From positions 1-36,732 of the forward strand of contig JAMQCK010000214.1 in assembly GCA_024196135.1 (NCBI GenBank): a stretch of 36,732 nucleotides of DNA, given 5' to 3'. Origin of the DNA: Pleurotus ostreatus/Saccharomyces cerevisiae fusant. Its lineage: Eukaryota > Opisthokonta. A program made the translations under genes and the position numbers. Of this stretch, positions 1 through 9,657 are shown piece after piece (the stretch's first letter is position 1; the number at the start of each line of letters is the position of its first letter). The notes beneath the pieces were generated by a model, which was not told where the DNA came from, did no database searches, and saw only the letters and a list, made by a program, of their open reading frames with translations.

Positions 1-660
1 ATGAAGGGATGCGACGGGGTGAAGGAAAGACGAGGCGTAAAGGGAGGCAGATGTCGTTCCTCTCACTAAATTTGACGAAATCTCTCCTCTCATCCCCCTT
101 TCCCCGAGCCTTCCCTTCCTCCTCTCCCCTCTCCCCTCTTCCATCCCCCCCCTCCCTCTCCTATCACCTTCCACCCCCTCCGCTCCCCACCATTTCTTCA
201 TCCCTTCCCTTGCTTCCCTTTCTTCTCCCTGTCGTCGCAAACATCTGGCCGCTTTCCTTACCCCGTCCCTTTTAGCCCGTCCGTCGCCGTCCCTTTCAGC
301 CTGTCCACCCCCGTCCCTGTCAGCCTGTCCTTCTCCTTCCCACCTCCCCTTTTCTTCTCTTCCCTGCGCTCCTCCCCTTTCTTCTCGTCTCCCTGCGTGC
401 TTCACCTGCGCTTCGCACGCGTTGATCTCCTTCCTCTCGCTACCTCTCGCATCCTCTCCTCCTCTCTATCCTGCTCTCCCCCTCCCGTTCTCTTCCCTGC
501 GCTCTCCCTCCCCCATCTCGCGCGCCTCCCCACCTCTCCGCCATATCGTGCCTCCCTCCACCTCGTGCCGCCCTCCACCTCGCGCGCCTTCAACCTCTCC
601 ATACCCATTCGCATACCCAAGTCCCCCCCAGGCCGCAGCGGACGAGCGCGCAATTCACCC
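1..660. other. Pyrimidine-rich low-complexity tract, no gene
   Basis: The plus strand is dominated by C and T runs, mostly CCCTC, CTTCC and CTCCC words, from about position 60 to 600. Reading frames here translate into Ser/Pro/Leu-rich low complexity on one strand and Arg/Glu/Gly on the other, which is what such composition gives in any frame. I see no start context, intron or known domain. Its position beside several minisatellites suggests non-coding spacer. Confidence 0.7.
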
Positions 661-672
661 ATGGATACACTG

Positions 673-755
673 ATTGTCAATGCCGAGTGTGATTGATTGT
701 CAATGTTGAGTGTGATTGTCAATGTCGAGTGTGATTGTCATTGTCGACTGCGATT
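673..755. repeat. Minisatellite 1, about 18 bp unit, four copies
   Basis: A unit close to TTGTCAATGTCGAGTGTGA occurs four times with a few substitutions and one short insertion. It is followed at about 758-855 by looser repeats of CGACCGACCAC. It is the first of a run of unrelated tandem repeats that ends at the tRNA gene. Confidence 0.8.
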
Positions 756-951
756 GACCTCGCCGACCGACCACTCCGCGTCCTCGTCGACCGACCACCC
801 TGTATCCCCGCCGACTAACCACCCCACTCCGCGTCCATGTCGACCGATCACCTCGCTTCTTCTGTTCATTCCCCTTCTTTGTATTGAATGCAATGAGCCA
901 TTTCGACGCATCGAGGAAAGCCTGCTGTGTCTCAAGGCGGCACCGAGGAAG

Positions 952-1047
952 GGCGGCTTTGACGCATCGAGCATGGTCGGCCTTGACGCACCGAGCATAG
1001 GCAGCCTTGACGCACCCAGCATAGGCGGCCTTGACGCATCGAGCATA
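952..1047. repeat. Minisatellite 2, 24 bp unit, four copies
   Basis: Four consecutive 24 bp units start with GGCGGCCTTGACGC and end with a form of ATCGAGCATA. The copies differ by one to four bases. Because 24 is a multiple of three, both strands read as octapeptide repeats (GLDAPSIG on plus, ARCVKAAY on minus). This keeps frames open and probably does not mean a protein is made. Confidence 0.85.
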
Positions 1048-1062
1048 CTCCAGGCTATCGAT

Positions 1063-1160
1063 GCCGCCTGGAAAAAAAGGTTGAGGCCGCCTGGAAAAAA
1101 AGGTCGAGGCCGCCTGGAAAAAAAAGGTTGAGGCCGCCCGGAAAAAACAGTCGAGGCCGC
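1063..1160. repeat. Minisatellite 3, 24-26 bp unit with poly-A core
   Basis: About four units of GCCGCCTGG followed by six to eight A and then GGTTGAG or GGTCGAG. Length varies in the A run, as expected for slippage. Confidence 0.85.
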
Positions 1161-1171
1161 GAGCGAAGGGG

Positions 1172-1285
1172 AAAACAGACGACCGCACGAAAAAGCAACC
1201 CGGACGAAAAAGCAAATCACACGAAAAAACTACAACCACACGAAAAAGCAACCCGGACGAAAGAGCACCCCAGACGAAAAACAAA
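1172..1285. repeat. Minisatellite 4, short CGAAAAAGCA-type units
   Basis: Loose tandem copies of CACGAAAAAGCAACC and GGACGAAAAAGCA, unit 12-16 bp. They end directly at the 3' side of the tRNA gene and supply the T run that can stop RNA polymerase III on the minus strand. Confidence 0.7.
1277..1281 (-). terminator. Pol III terminator of tRNA-Glu
   Basis: Five A on the plus strand give TTTTT on the minus strand, 13 nt past the tRNA discriminator base. This is a normal RNA polymerase III stop. Confidence 0.6.
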
Positions 1286-1293
1286 CCACTCAT

Positions 1294-1386
1294 TTCGGAT
1301 ACGGGGAATCGAACCCCGAGCTGCCGCGCACACACTATGTAGAGCAGCATGAGAGGCGGCAATGTTAGCCGTTACACCATATCCGA
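1294..1386 (-). tRNA. tRNA-Glu (CTC) with a 21 nt intron
   Basis: On the minus strand the acceptor arm TCGGATA pairs perfectly with TATCCGA and is followed by discriminator A. The T arm is CGGGG-TTCGATT-CCCCG. The anticodon stem is GCCGC with GCGGC, and the loop reads C-T-CTC-A. After A37 a 21 nt insertion, starting TGCTGCTC and ending GTGTGTG, separates position 38, which is the canonical site of nuclear tRNA introns. Removing it gives a 72 nt tRNA. Overall sequence, especially the 5' half with GGTGTAACGGCTAACAT, is typical of eukaryotic tRNA-Glu. It decodes GAG. The spliced form has no visible stem mismatch. Confidence 0.95.
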
Positions 1387-1567
1387 TGCATGGAAGGTAA
1401 ACATTGCGTGACCTGTGCCTAACGAGGGTCATTCTCCGACGATAAACGCAGTTGGGTTTGCTCCTCTACATCACGCACCGAGAATGGTTTTAGGATATCG
1501 ATTTACGAGAGAAAGCACCATACAGTGCCATATCACATACGGAATCCTGTCGACATTGTGATGTTTT

Positions 1568-3020
1568 TCAGTCCTTGAACCATCCAAGAACCTGCCACCC
1601 CTCTCGACCGTTCACAACCACTGCCTTCCGCCTCGACCTAGACAAATAGATAAGAGGAATGCGAAGCTCTTTGCGATGCCGATAGATGTGAGAGATGTTA
1701 ATCCACCCCAGCGAAGGTAGGATGGAAGGCCTATCCGCCCGAAGAGTGATTGCCTTGATGAACTCCTCATTTGACAGCATGTCGTCAAAGTGCAAGTCTG
1801 TGAGGCTGTCCATCAGGTGGAGGCAGGGGATCCAGACGGAGGGATCTCGTTCCGCTGGAATGTACACCCTGAGTTCGATTAGAGTACGTGTGGCCTGGCT
1901 CCGCGTCAAGAATCCATGCAGGGATCGCGTACCATACGCCGGGACGTTACTGAGGATGAGCCGTTCGATGGCCGGAGCGGTGATGTGGTTCAGCAGCGCG
2001 CAAGCTGGATCTACGAGTCTGAGCTTGGTCAGAGCTTTAAGATCGAACGTCTCCGACGCGCTCGTGGGGTACGAACCCTCGGGTCCATCTAGGGGGTGGC
2101 GAACTTTGAGGGCGAGCGACTGCAGCGCTTCTCCGCACGCGCGAAGCAGGGGCAACGTGAGAGTGACAGGGAAGGGCGTCATCACATCGATCTCCAAGGA
2201 TGTGAGGGCGCACGTTACCGGGACGTGTAGCTGACGCTCGCTCTGCAGCGCGTCAAGCGTGAGCGCGATGTGGCGAAGACGTGGCGCGACAACGAAGTCG
2301 AGCACAGCGAGCTCTGACGAGCCGGGAGCGTCATAGGCGTCGACAACCAACCTCTCGAGATTCTCCATGTGAAGAACCTGGAGGTCAGGCAGTTTACTGA
2401 GGCGACCCACGAGCGTGATGGAGCCCCAGCAAGACGCGTAGGGCTCGATGCGGTTCCACAAGCGACCTAGAATCTCGGGGTCATCGCATCTAAGACCAGG
2501 CCGCCTCTCCTTGGTCGTTATCGGAAGAAGCAGCTCGCAGTATTGGTCGATGTCGCTCAGCGAGTTGACGACCAACTTAGTCCAGAGCTTCGGGAGCCCA
2601 TGCGCGACGGCCCGCCAAACAGCGCACACTTGCGACAAGGTGACTGCTACATTCAGAGTGCGCAAAGGCGTCTTGTTCGCGACGCGAAAGAATATATCGA
2701 TCAAGAGTTCCTTGGGGAGGCGGCGGACGGGCGCAAGGATGGATCGGTGTATGCCCAGTTGGGCCAGGATTCTGTCGCGAGTGTAATTGTCGTTCAGGGG
2801 AAGGGATCTGAGTTTAGAGACTAGAAGGGCGGTGCACTCATTGATCCCTGCGATCTGGACGGAGGTTGGTTTGGCGTATGTACGCAGCATCGCGATGTTT
2901 GCGACAGACGCCGCGCGCTCCAGTAATTCGTCCACGTCTAGGCGGTGCAGAGGATGCTATCATAGTGAGCGTAAGCGCCTATTGGATGGGTATTGGAGGA
3001 CTACACACTTGAAGACTCAT
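1568..3020 (-). CDS. F-box protein, paralogue 1 of 3 (466 aa)
   Basis: Probable substrate receptor of an SCF ubiquitin ligase. Exon 1 is 3020-3009 and encodes only MSLQ; the intron 3008-2957 (52 nt, GTGTGT to TAG) leads in frame into exon 2, 2956-1568. The residues HPLHRLD join exon 1 to the conserved DELLERAASVANIAMLRTY. The F-box lies at about 83-131, with RRLPKELLIDIFF and a conserved Trp in LPKLWTK. Ahead of it is a helical stretch of about 60 residues. The rest carries LRR-like segments such as LTSLEIDVMTPFPVTLTLPL. The body alone has no ATG at its start, only GTG, so the tiny first exon is needed. Two paralogues in this window share the same structure. The target protein cannot be inferred. 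Confidence 0.85.
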
Positions 3021-3096
3021 TCTCGGGAAGCGACAGAGCTGGCTATCTTCGACGATGGCTTGGGAAGGAGAAGCGCCGCACCGCCTAATCTCTTCG

Positions 3097-3126
3097 GCGA
3101 TCGCCGATCACGCGGCCCGCACGTGC
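3097..3126 (-). promoter_or_regulatory. Conserved 30 bp F-box promoter motif, copy 1
   Basis: On the minus strand the motif reads GCACGTGCGGG, then CCGCGTGATCGG, then CGATCGC. It ends 76 bp before the ATG at 3020. Equivalent motifs lie 66 and 68 bp before the other two F-box paralogues. It contains the palindromic core CACGTG (an E-box-like bHLH site) and CGATCG. Confidence 0.6.
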
Positions 3127-3930
3127 GTTCTTGTTCAACCTTCCGCCGCGCCTCGGCTGAAAGCTCAAGACAAGTTAGAGATACCTTTTTCTCGAGCGCA
3201 AGTCAGTCACCACGGGCGAATCAAGTACTTGTTGCTCACTCAAGCTCCTCCAGCTATTGCCAAAGTAGTACCATTTTGCCGTCAGTCGTTCCAGTCGGAA
3301 TACGAGCTCGAAGAGCCCAGAAAGTACACGCAGACGAGCGAGGATTGGAAGAAACAAAACGTTGCGAACGGGTCGAGCGAATTTAAAGATCCGTAATCGA
3401 AGTCGCGAAGGGCCTTCACGAGAATACCAGGAACTACAGGCGCACGGAAGAGTCAGCCTCAAATGAACGCGGCCCAATGCATGGACCATCTTGTTTAAGA
3501 TCTAAGCCATAGAGCTAGTCTCCGTCTTCTCGAGAAGAGTCTGCTGCGAGAAGTGATCCGTAAGAGGTCAGAACGCCTCAAACTCTAACACAGGATCACA
3601 GAAGGACGGCGGAGGTTTTGAGGTGATGGTCTAGTGGAAGGGAAGGCGCCAGACGTCACGAATAGACGAAGGGAATCGCAGCTGCAGGAGAAGATGGAAC
3701 GCGAAGCACGCAGTGCGAGGGTAGCTTCGAGAGGGGATGGAACGAACGAGCCGCAAAGGTTCGAGAAGTCGACGACGCACCTTTCTCACCTAATTCGGAT
3801 ATAGCGCCGAGAAGCAGACACCGGAGTGCACCCGCGGCCGTATCGTTCTCATGGCGCCCAGTCGTCGGCTTGGGGAAGCTGAGGAAGGCGAGTTTGAGGC
3901 GCGCTCGATGGAATAGAAGGAGCGTCAGGT
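3127..3930. other. Intergenic region without a recognisable gene
   Basis: Only short frames with no shared domain, splice consistency or paralogue are present. It separates the promoter of the first F-box gene from the first unit of the tandem array. The part between 3600 and 3930 is purine-rich on the plus strand. Confidence 0.5.
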
Positions 3931-3934
3931 CCGA

Positions 3935-4547
3935 TCATTTGAGTCTCGACGTCGAAGCGCCGGCGAAAGAAGAACGAGAATAGGCGTGATGAGATTTGAT
4001 GTTCAGGAATCTATTGATCCGAAGATGGTCAAGAAGACGAAGCCGCGAAGCGGGGCATGAGGCGCGGCGCAAAATTTGCCATGTTGAGTAACTTCGGCGA
4101 GCAGAGTCGGCAAAAGGAGGTTCCAGCGTGGGAAGCAATAAGCTTCGAGCACAGCACGAAGCGGATCTTCTGAGGGAAACACGGGCGTCTGATTCATTGT
4201 GAGCACTTTGTGGCGGAAGAGCAAGAACTCACCGTCGGCGAACTGACGTGGCGTTTGCCACAAGCAACAGCTTGCTGAGCCGCTACCTGCGTTAACACAA
4301 AGAGTCGGAATGGCAGGTTGCTTGTGCGCATGAATTAGTCGTTGGACGCCGGGACCGATTGAGTCAGCGTTTGCCGAAGCCGCTGGCCTTGAATAGCCGA
4401 CCTGTTGTTGCTCCGGCGTCAAGCAGAACTTGAAAGAGATGGGCATGTCGGGCCTCGGCCTTCGGCAACTATGACGAAATGAAGTCGCTTCTCTTTCCCT
4501 TTGTCGAAACTCCGACCAGCGTCGTCTGTTGTTCCGTTTTTGTCCAT
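3935..4547 (-). pseudogene. Spliced gene or relic on the minus strand, array copy A
   Basis: An ATG at 4547 opens a frame starting MDKNGTTDDAGRSFDKGKEK and continuing HFVIVAEGRGP, almost identical in copy B. It stops unless spliced. Further along, a donor GGTGAGTTCTTGCTCTT is kept in all three copies. Splicing from there to AAGATCCGC gives in A and B the same frame, beginning KIR and containing CSPKLLNMA, ending at matching TGA codons. The first intron cannot be placed with certainty. No known domain is recognised. Conservation of the donor suggests a transcript; frame-changing indels between copies suggest decay. It starts 544 bp from the divergent small gene. Confidence 0.35.
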
Positions 4548-4726
4548 GAATGCCGGACGTGGCGATGCATGACATGCTTTGTCCTCGGACTGCGGCTGCG
4601 CGCCGCTGAGTATGCTAGAAACGAGAAACTACAGAGCTATACACGTCAAGGGTGGCAGGACCAGGTGGCCGGCAAGGGGGTAGATGGTGGCAAGAGACGA
4701 GCAATGTGAACTTCAGCTCGGGGGCC

Positions 4727-4783
4727 GGACCGAGTCCCGGGCATGCGGCTTACGCGGTCAGGTGATCAATGTTTGTCTTTGAT
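4727..4783. promoter_or_regulatory. Conserved intergenic block, array copy A
   Basis: The block starts GGACCGAGTCCCGGGCATGC and ends with GTCAGGTGATC and TTTGTCTTTGAT. It recurs at 6841-6897 and 9326-9379, always between the divergent minus-strand sequence and the plus-strand small gene. Such placement suits a shared cis-regulatory element. Confidence 0.5.
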
Positions 4784-5005
4784 TAAGATCAACCTGGACG
4801 TGCATGGTGGCGTCGGCGGAGACGCGCCGCCGTTTATGAAGCCAGGGGCGCCATGCCAGCTCTGAATCTGAGTTTCAAAGCACGATATGACAAAAATTTG
4901 TCGTATCCGCATGAGCGTCAGGCGACGCGCTCTGTCGCGCATGATCACAAGAAATCATCGACCATTCTTGTCTAGGTTTGCTTTGTTGAAAGGATGCCTC
5001 GACAG

Positions 5006-5013
5006 TATATATA
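5006..5013 (+). promoter_or_regulatory. TATA box of array gene A
   Basis: TATATATA ends 79 nt before the ATG at 5092. Gene B has a TATA box at the same distance. Confidence 0.65.
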
Positions 5014-5091
5014 CGCCCGACTCTTGCCTAAGGAAGCCCATCCTCTACTCCATCCAAACTCACCTTCACCGATATACCTCCCCTCGAGACC

Positions 5092-5589
5092 ATGTCATTG
5101 ACAAATCGGGAGTTATGGCGCCAGCGCAGACGCGAGCCGCTGCCTGCAGGCTGGACTATCGAGCCTCATTCCTTCATCCAAGACCGTTTCGTCTGCAAGA
5201 ACAAGGAGTTGCGCATCCGGGCGACCCCGTGCAGATTCAGCAGGGCGTCTGACCATCATGAAGCGGTTAAGTGCGCGAACCAAGTGCGCAAGTTTACCGT
5301 CCAGATCGATCGCCAGCTTGCGCAGGAGGGCGTCGTGGTGATGTCCCATGACTACCCGCGGATAATCTACTCGAAGGAGCTAGGAAGAATGGTCGTGCTT
5401 GGAAGGATGAAGACAACGGGTACGTGGAGGCGTGCTGTCCTGTGCTCTAGCCAAACTGACAGACGAGCATCAGGCGAAGAGGCCGCCATCTCCCAGGCTC
5501 TCGATATGAAGATCGTGGATGGGTTTTTCCGCGAGGCTTATCATCGAGGCGATCCATATGCATCGTGGAGGCAGATAGAAGGCCCTTGA
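5092..5589 (+). CDS. Array gene A, small protein of unknown function
   Basis: The start context CTCGAGACCATG is shared with array gene B, which supports this start. Exon 1 is 5092-5419. A donor GGTACGTGG and acceptor CATCAG give an intron of 54 nt (5420-5473) and exon 2 5474-5589, in total 147 aa. The intron is a multiple of three without a stop, so retention would give 165 aa. The protein is basic at the N-terminus and has no signal peptide or membrane segment. The segment VVVMSHDYPRIIYSKE aligns with IAIVHNGLPRAIYKKN of gene B, and a single phase-1 intron near the C-terminus is shared by all three genes. I do not recognise the family and cannot give a function. Confidence 0.7.
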   Translation: MSLTNRELWRQRRREPLPAGWTIEPHSFIQDRFVCKNKELRIRATPCRFSRASDHHEAVKCANQVRKFTVQIDRQLAQEGVVVMSHDYPRIIYSKELGRMVVLGRMKTTGTWRRAVLCSSQTDRRASGEEAAISQALDMKIVDGFFREAYHRGDPYASWRQIEGP

Positions 5590-5984
5590 GGAGGTGTCCA
5601 AGTCGGAAGGAACGAAGCAGAAAGGTCAAGAATTCGACGTTGGGAGAAGGCGCGCGCTAAGAAGGCGGCGGGCCACAAATGCGGCCAGAGGGGCCCAGCG
5701 CTTCATGTACTGTATACCAAACCAGACCAATGGAACGATGCCTTCTCGAATGGTGTTCGAGTGGTGAAAGAAAGCGATGTGGCCGAGACGAGTTTGCGCG
5801 GTTCACTGTCTATTGTTCGCGCGACAGCGATGTGGATCTAGACGAACGCGAAGAACGCCATATATGTCGATGTCGAAGGCAAAGATGCCAATGACGGGCG
5901 TCATCGTAAGGACTCGAAAAGGAAGAGCCAGAGTTCAATTGAAAGTGTACACGACGAACCATCTACGGGGTCGCGCCTCTTTAG

Positions 5985-6664
5985 TCCACGCACGAAAGGC
6001 AGTGCCTTAAGAAGATGGCAGCGGCTTCTTGACTTCGGAAGCCATGGAAAGTTCTCTTCGACGGACGGGCGAGAAGTGAGGAGGAAGAGACGCCATCCAC
6101 GAAGCCGTCGAGAATTGCCGGAGTAGTATTGAACCAAAGATGGTCAAGAAGGCGGAGCCGCGAAGCAGGGCATGAGGCGCAGCGCAAAACTTGCCATATT
6201 GAGTAACTTCGGCGAGCAGAATCGCCAAACGAAGGTTCCAGTGAGGGAAGCAATAAGCTTCGAGCACAGCAGGACGCGGATCTTCTCTAGGAACACGGGC
6301 GTCTGACTCATTGTGAGCACTTCGTGGCGGAAGAGCAAGGACTCACCATCGCCGAGCGGCTCCCATGGCGTTTGCCGCTAACAACAGCCGCCACCTGCGT
6401 ATACACAAAGAGTCGGACGCGGAGATAGCAGGTTGTTTGTGCGCATGAATCAGACCGTCGACGCCGGGACCGATGGAGTCAGCGTTTACCGAAACCGCTG
6501 GCCTTGAATTGCCGAACTGTTGTTGTTCCGGCGTCCCAAGCAGAACTTGAAAGGGATGGGTTTGTCGGGCCTCGGCCTTCGGCAACTATGACGAAATGAT
6601 GTCGCTTCTCTTTCCCTTTGTCGAAACTCCGACCAGCGTCGTCTGTTGTTCCGTTTTTGTCCAT
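5985..6664 (-). pseudogene. Spliced gene or relic on the minus strand, array copy B
   Basis: The ATG at 6664 begins the same frame as in copy A (MDKNGTTDDAGRSF), here open for 61 codons down to 6479. The conserved donor GGTGAGTCCTTGCTCTT follows at about 6345. Between a candidate acceptor near 6395 and this donor both copies read VAA and then GKRH in one frame. After the intron, copy B has one base fewer than A just before AAGATCC, but that base falls inside the inferred intron, so both reach the same TGA in phase. No domain is recognised. It could be expressed, but nothing outside the array supports it. Confidence 0.35.
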
Positions 6665-6840
6665 GAATGCCGGACGTAGCGATGCATGACCTGCTTTGTC
6701 CTCGGACTGCGGCTGCGCGCCGCTGAGTATGCGAGCAACGAGAGACGAGAGACATATACACGTCGAGGCAGGAGAAAATGGCCGGCAAGGGGGTAGATGG
6801 TGGCGGAAGTCAAGCAATGACGGGCCCTCGCTCGCGGGCC

Positions 6841-6897
6841 GGACCGAGTCCCGGGCATGCGGCTCACGCGGTCAGGTGATCGGTATTTGTCTTTGAT
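6841..6897. promoter_or_regulatory. Conserved intergenic block, array copy B
   Basis: Starts GGACCGAGTCCCGGGCATGC and continues to GTCAGGTGATC and TTTGTCTTTGAT, nearly identical to the block of copy A. It lies 278 bp before the ATG of array gene B. Confidence 0.5.
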
Positions 6898-7089
6898 TAC
6901 GGTCAACTTGGATACGCGTGATGGCGTCGGCGCAGACGCGCCGCGGTTTATGAATCCCGAGCGCCTTGTCGTAACTCCAAGCATGATATGAAAGACTGAG
7001 GATTGTGCTCCCTGCATGGGCGTTGCGGAGTATGATCGCAAACAATGACCGACCATTCTTGTCAAGGTATGCTTTGTTGGGATTGACCG

Positions 7090-7097
7090 TATATAAG
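7090..7097 (+). promoter_or_regulatory. TATA box of array gene B
   Basis: TATATAAG ends 79 nt before the ATG at 7176, the same spacing as in array gene A. Confidence 0.65.
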
Positions 7098-7175
7098 CAG
7101 GGTGCTTGGAGGGAAGGAGCTTCATTCTCCAGTCATCTAAGCCCACCTTCGTCGACATCCGCCACTCTCGAGACC

Positions 7176-7738
7176 ATGAGCTCCTTTCGCAGATCAGACG
7201 AGCTTCCGCGTGGCACCAGCAGAGACTCTCGTCGTCGAGCGCCTACCACCAAGGCTACGAAACCAGCGGCCGTAGAGCCTGAAGAGCCATTCGTGCCGGA
7301 GGAAAAGGGCTGGACGCTCGAAAGGAACCAGAAGCGCCCATCCGTGCAACTCTACCGCCACGATGGCATGCGCGTCGTCACTCAGGATAACATCTACGCC
7401 AAGGCGACGCGTAATCACATAGTCGCGGTGTGTGACCATGCGCGTATCATGGTCAAAGTATGCGGTTATGAATCCTATGCGGAGGAGGGGATCGCTATCG
7501 TCCACAATGGACTCCCGCGAGCGATATACAAGAAGAACGAGTCAATCCTTGCGTTCGAACTCGTGGAACGAACCAGATGGGATCGAGATGACTTAGGCGA
7601 GGATTATGCCTACACGCGGATAGAACGTACGTCAGCTACCTGGTCTTTATTCCTGCCAAGCTCTCATTTCTAACGATGATATCAGTCGGCAACACAATCA
7701 CCATACTCAGTATCGACAAGCTGAACGACGTCCTGTAG
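7176..7738 (+). CDS. Array gene B, small protein of unknown function
   Basis: Exon 1 is 7176-7626, the intron 7627-7685 (59 nt, GTACGT to CAG), and exon 2 7686-7738, giving 167 aa. The start context CTCGAGACCATG equals that of gene A. The first 45 residues are basic and disordered-looking (RDSRRRAPTTKATKPA, then EPEEPFVPEEKGW); the rest is a compact alpha/beta-like sequence with VKVCGYESYAEEGIAIV and LPRAIYKKN. After splicing the C-terminus reads YTRIELGNTITILSID, matching the pattern IEAALSIITDD of gene C. No signal peptide, membrane helix or known catalytic motif is visible. Family unknown; the three genes are paralogues that diverged strongly while keeping exon layout. Confidence 0.75.
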
Positions 7739-8364
7739 CGAACTGAGAGTTCGCGATCGACCTGCTTCATATCGATTACTCTGTGTTCACGACTAGAAAT
7801 GTACTTGTTGACAAGCTCGAGCTTCTGCGTCAACCCCTAGCGCTGGGGGTTGTAAGTCGCACGCTTCAATCTTTAGTAACAAATACAAGGTTCTTGAGTA
7901 CACATGCGCGCATTCAGCTGAGGGTAGCGCGAAGGACCCACAGCGTCAGTGGAGACGACGTTTGAGAAGCGGGCTACAAAGCCACTGACCGCAGCGTTAT
8001 GCACCATCCCTCGTCATCAAGAGAAGGAAATTTGTGTGAGGTGGTCAATAAAGATCACACAGAAGAGCAGGTATCTGTCTTGCTATTAGGCAGCCGTACT
8101 CGCCACAAATCTCGGTAGGTGCATGGTACAGACGCATGTCGTGAATACGCATCAGATGACCGTGCGCAATTCGTCCATGCGATGTCGGTATACTCGACCG
8201 CAAAGGACGTCAGATAGCGGCCCATCGCATTGATGACAGGCCCTCATGTTGAGAACGGAAGGTAGGGTGTGCGAAAGATTGTCCGAGAATAGGTCAATGT
8301 TGCAAAGCAGAGGTATAGAGCCAATCAACTACGGTAGCGCACCCTTTCGCCGTCTGTTCGATTA
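7739..8364. other. Spacer between array copies B and C
   Basis: No gene is visible. There is a short inverted repeat around 8036-8061 (GTGTGAGG with GATCACAC), and CCCTAGCGCTGGGGG at about 7841, but both are short enough to arise by chance. Confidence 0.45.
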
Positions 8365-9130
8365 TTTCCCTTCGAGCGTGCAATCACGACGGTTCACTTC
8401 GACAATTGAGCGAGAAGGGGCAGGGGATGGACGCCGTTCTCGAAGCCGCCGCGAATTGCCGGAGCAAGCAATCGCGCGATGGAAGAGACTGGGAGAAGTC
8501 AAGAACCCATGTCGTCCAAGCATCGGGAACCACGAATCGGAGGCACGAATCGCATCTTTTGCACCTTGAGGCGCAGTCAATAGTGCCTCAAAAGCCCAAT
8601 TCCCAGCGCGTCGAAGAGAAGGCCTGCAAGTTGATACATTGCTGGCGAGGAGAAGCCGAGGCGGGGAGATCTTCTATCGAAGTGGATGAAAGGCCGCGCG
8701 GCCAAGGAAGACGATAAAAGGTGGCCCGTTCGTCGGAGGGAGACAGATCATCGAGACCCGGTGTTCCTCTTCTGACGTACACGGTTTGTGGCGGCGATCG
8801 GTAAGAGCAAGAACTCACCGTCAACGCCGACGTCGACTGCATGGCATTGCTCCCTCGACAAAAGCCGGAGGTTGTTGGCCTCGGCGGGAGGGGAGCGGAG
8901 TTCAAGCGTTGTTGCTGCGTGTGATTGCCCGAGCCGTTGTGTGATCGGCCATCGAGCTAGTCTTGCATGGCCGCGTCAGACGCGGGCCCCGAACATAAAC
9001 AAACACTCACAGGGAACGAATAGCTTCGCCAGGTCTCGGCTGTCACCATGACGCGGAGATCGACTTCTCTTTCATTGTCGGAACTCCGATCGCGTTGACA
9101 AATGGTGTTTGTTGTTTCCATTTGGGCCAT
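8365..9130 (-). pseudogene. Spliced gene or relic on the minus strand, array copy C
   Basis: The ATG at 9130 (MAQMETTNTICQRDRSS) aligns with the ATG of copies A and B. Near 9018 a good donor CCTGTGAGTG stands where A and B have a weaker one. The second donor GGTGAGTTCTTGCTCTT is kept at about 8821. A frame running from about 8680 down to 8362 is open for over 100 codons (contains FLTSPSLFHRAIAC). Frames do not match A and B along the whole length, so this is either a diverged gene with other splicing or a relic. No domain is recognised. Confidence 0.3.
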
Positions 9131-9325
9131 GAATGGTCGGCGTGGCGGTGCGCAGCGTCACTTTTGTCGGTGGCATTGGTATCGAGTTTTGTAGATGCGC
9201 GCTGAGGAAGGGGCTGTAGAAGCGAGTAGCAAGCAAGAAAAGTTGATAGATACGAGAGAAAGAGACGCTAGACTGAAAGTGGCTGATGGTGGTAAGAGAC
9301 AGGCGCTGTCGTCGCTTCGGACATC

Positions 9326-9379
9326 GGACCGAGTCACGTTCACGACATACGCGATCAGGTGATGGGCTTTGTTTTTGAT
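9326..9379. promoter_or_regulatory. Conserved intergenic block, array copy C
   Basis: Starts GGACCGAGTCACG, contains GATCAGGTGATGGGC and ends TTTGTTTTTGAT. It is clearly the diverged counterpart of the blocks in copies A and B and lies 376 bp before the ATG of array gene C. Confidence 0.4.
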
Positions 9380-9650
9380 CCCGGCCATCATGCGCGATAG
9401 CGACTGCAGCAAAGCGCCCCGATTCATGAACGCTAGCCGTGTGGTCCGCTTGGCCCGAGCTTATGTCTCCTCGAAGCGAGTTCATGACACGTCCTCCGGG
9501 GCTATGTTTGTGTTCGACGCCCGATACGACTGACAAACGAGGCGTGTGTGCACTATGATTGCCTAGCGGCGCGCTGTGTTGGACTTTGTCTGCTCCATTC
9601 CTCCGTGGCATGGGTATGTCTCTGTGTGCTTTTGTGGCCTGGCCGGAGTG

Positions 9651-9657
9651 TATTAAA
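9651..9657 (+). promoter_or_regulatory. TATA-like box of array gene C
   Basis: TATTAAA ends 98 nt before the ATG at 9756. It is weaker and further away than the boxes of genes A and B. Confidence 0.45.

Larger units (their letters stand above)
3935..5091. repeat. Tandem array unit A (gene-free portion)
   Basis: First of three diverged copies; the others are about 5985-7175 and 8365-9755. The copy is closest to unit B: the segments at 4480-4570 and 6590-6680, and at 4080-4200 and 6190-6310, are nearly identical, with small indels. Each unit is followed by one small plus-strand gene. The unit therefore duplicated together with a gene and its promoter. Confidence 0.8.
5985..7175. repeat. Tandem array unit B (gene-free portion)
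   Basis: Second copy of the unit, collinear with unit A from about 6120 onwards and with unit C from about 6060. Similarity to A runs through the intergenic region to the TATA box and start codon of the small gene. Confidence 0.8.

Noticed and set aside
700..1362. 220-codon minus-strand frame across the minisatellites
   Set aside because: It overlaps the tRNA gene and is kept open mainly by repeat units that are multiples of three bases. No start context or domain.
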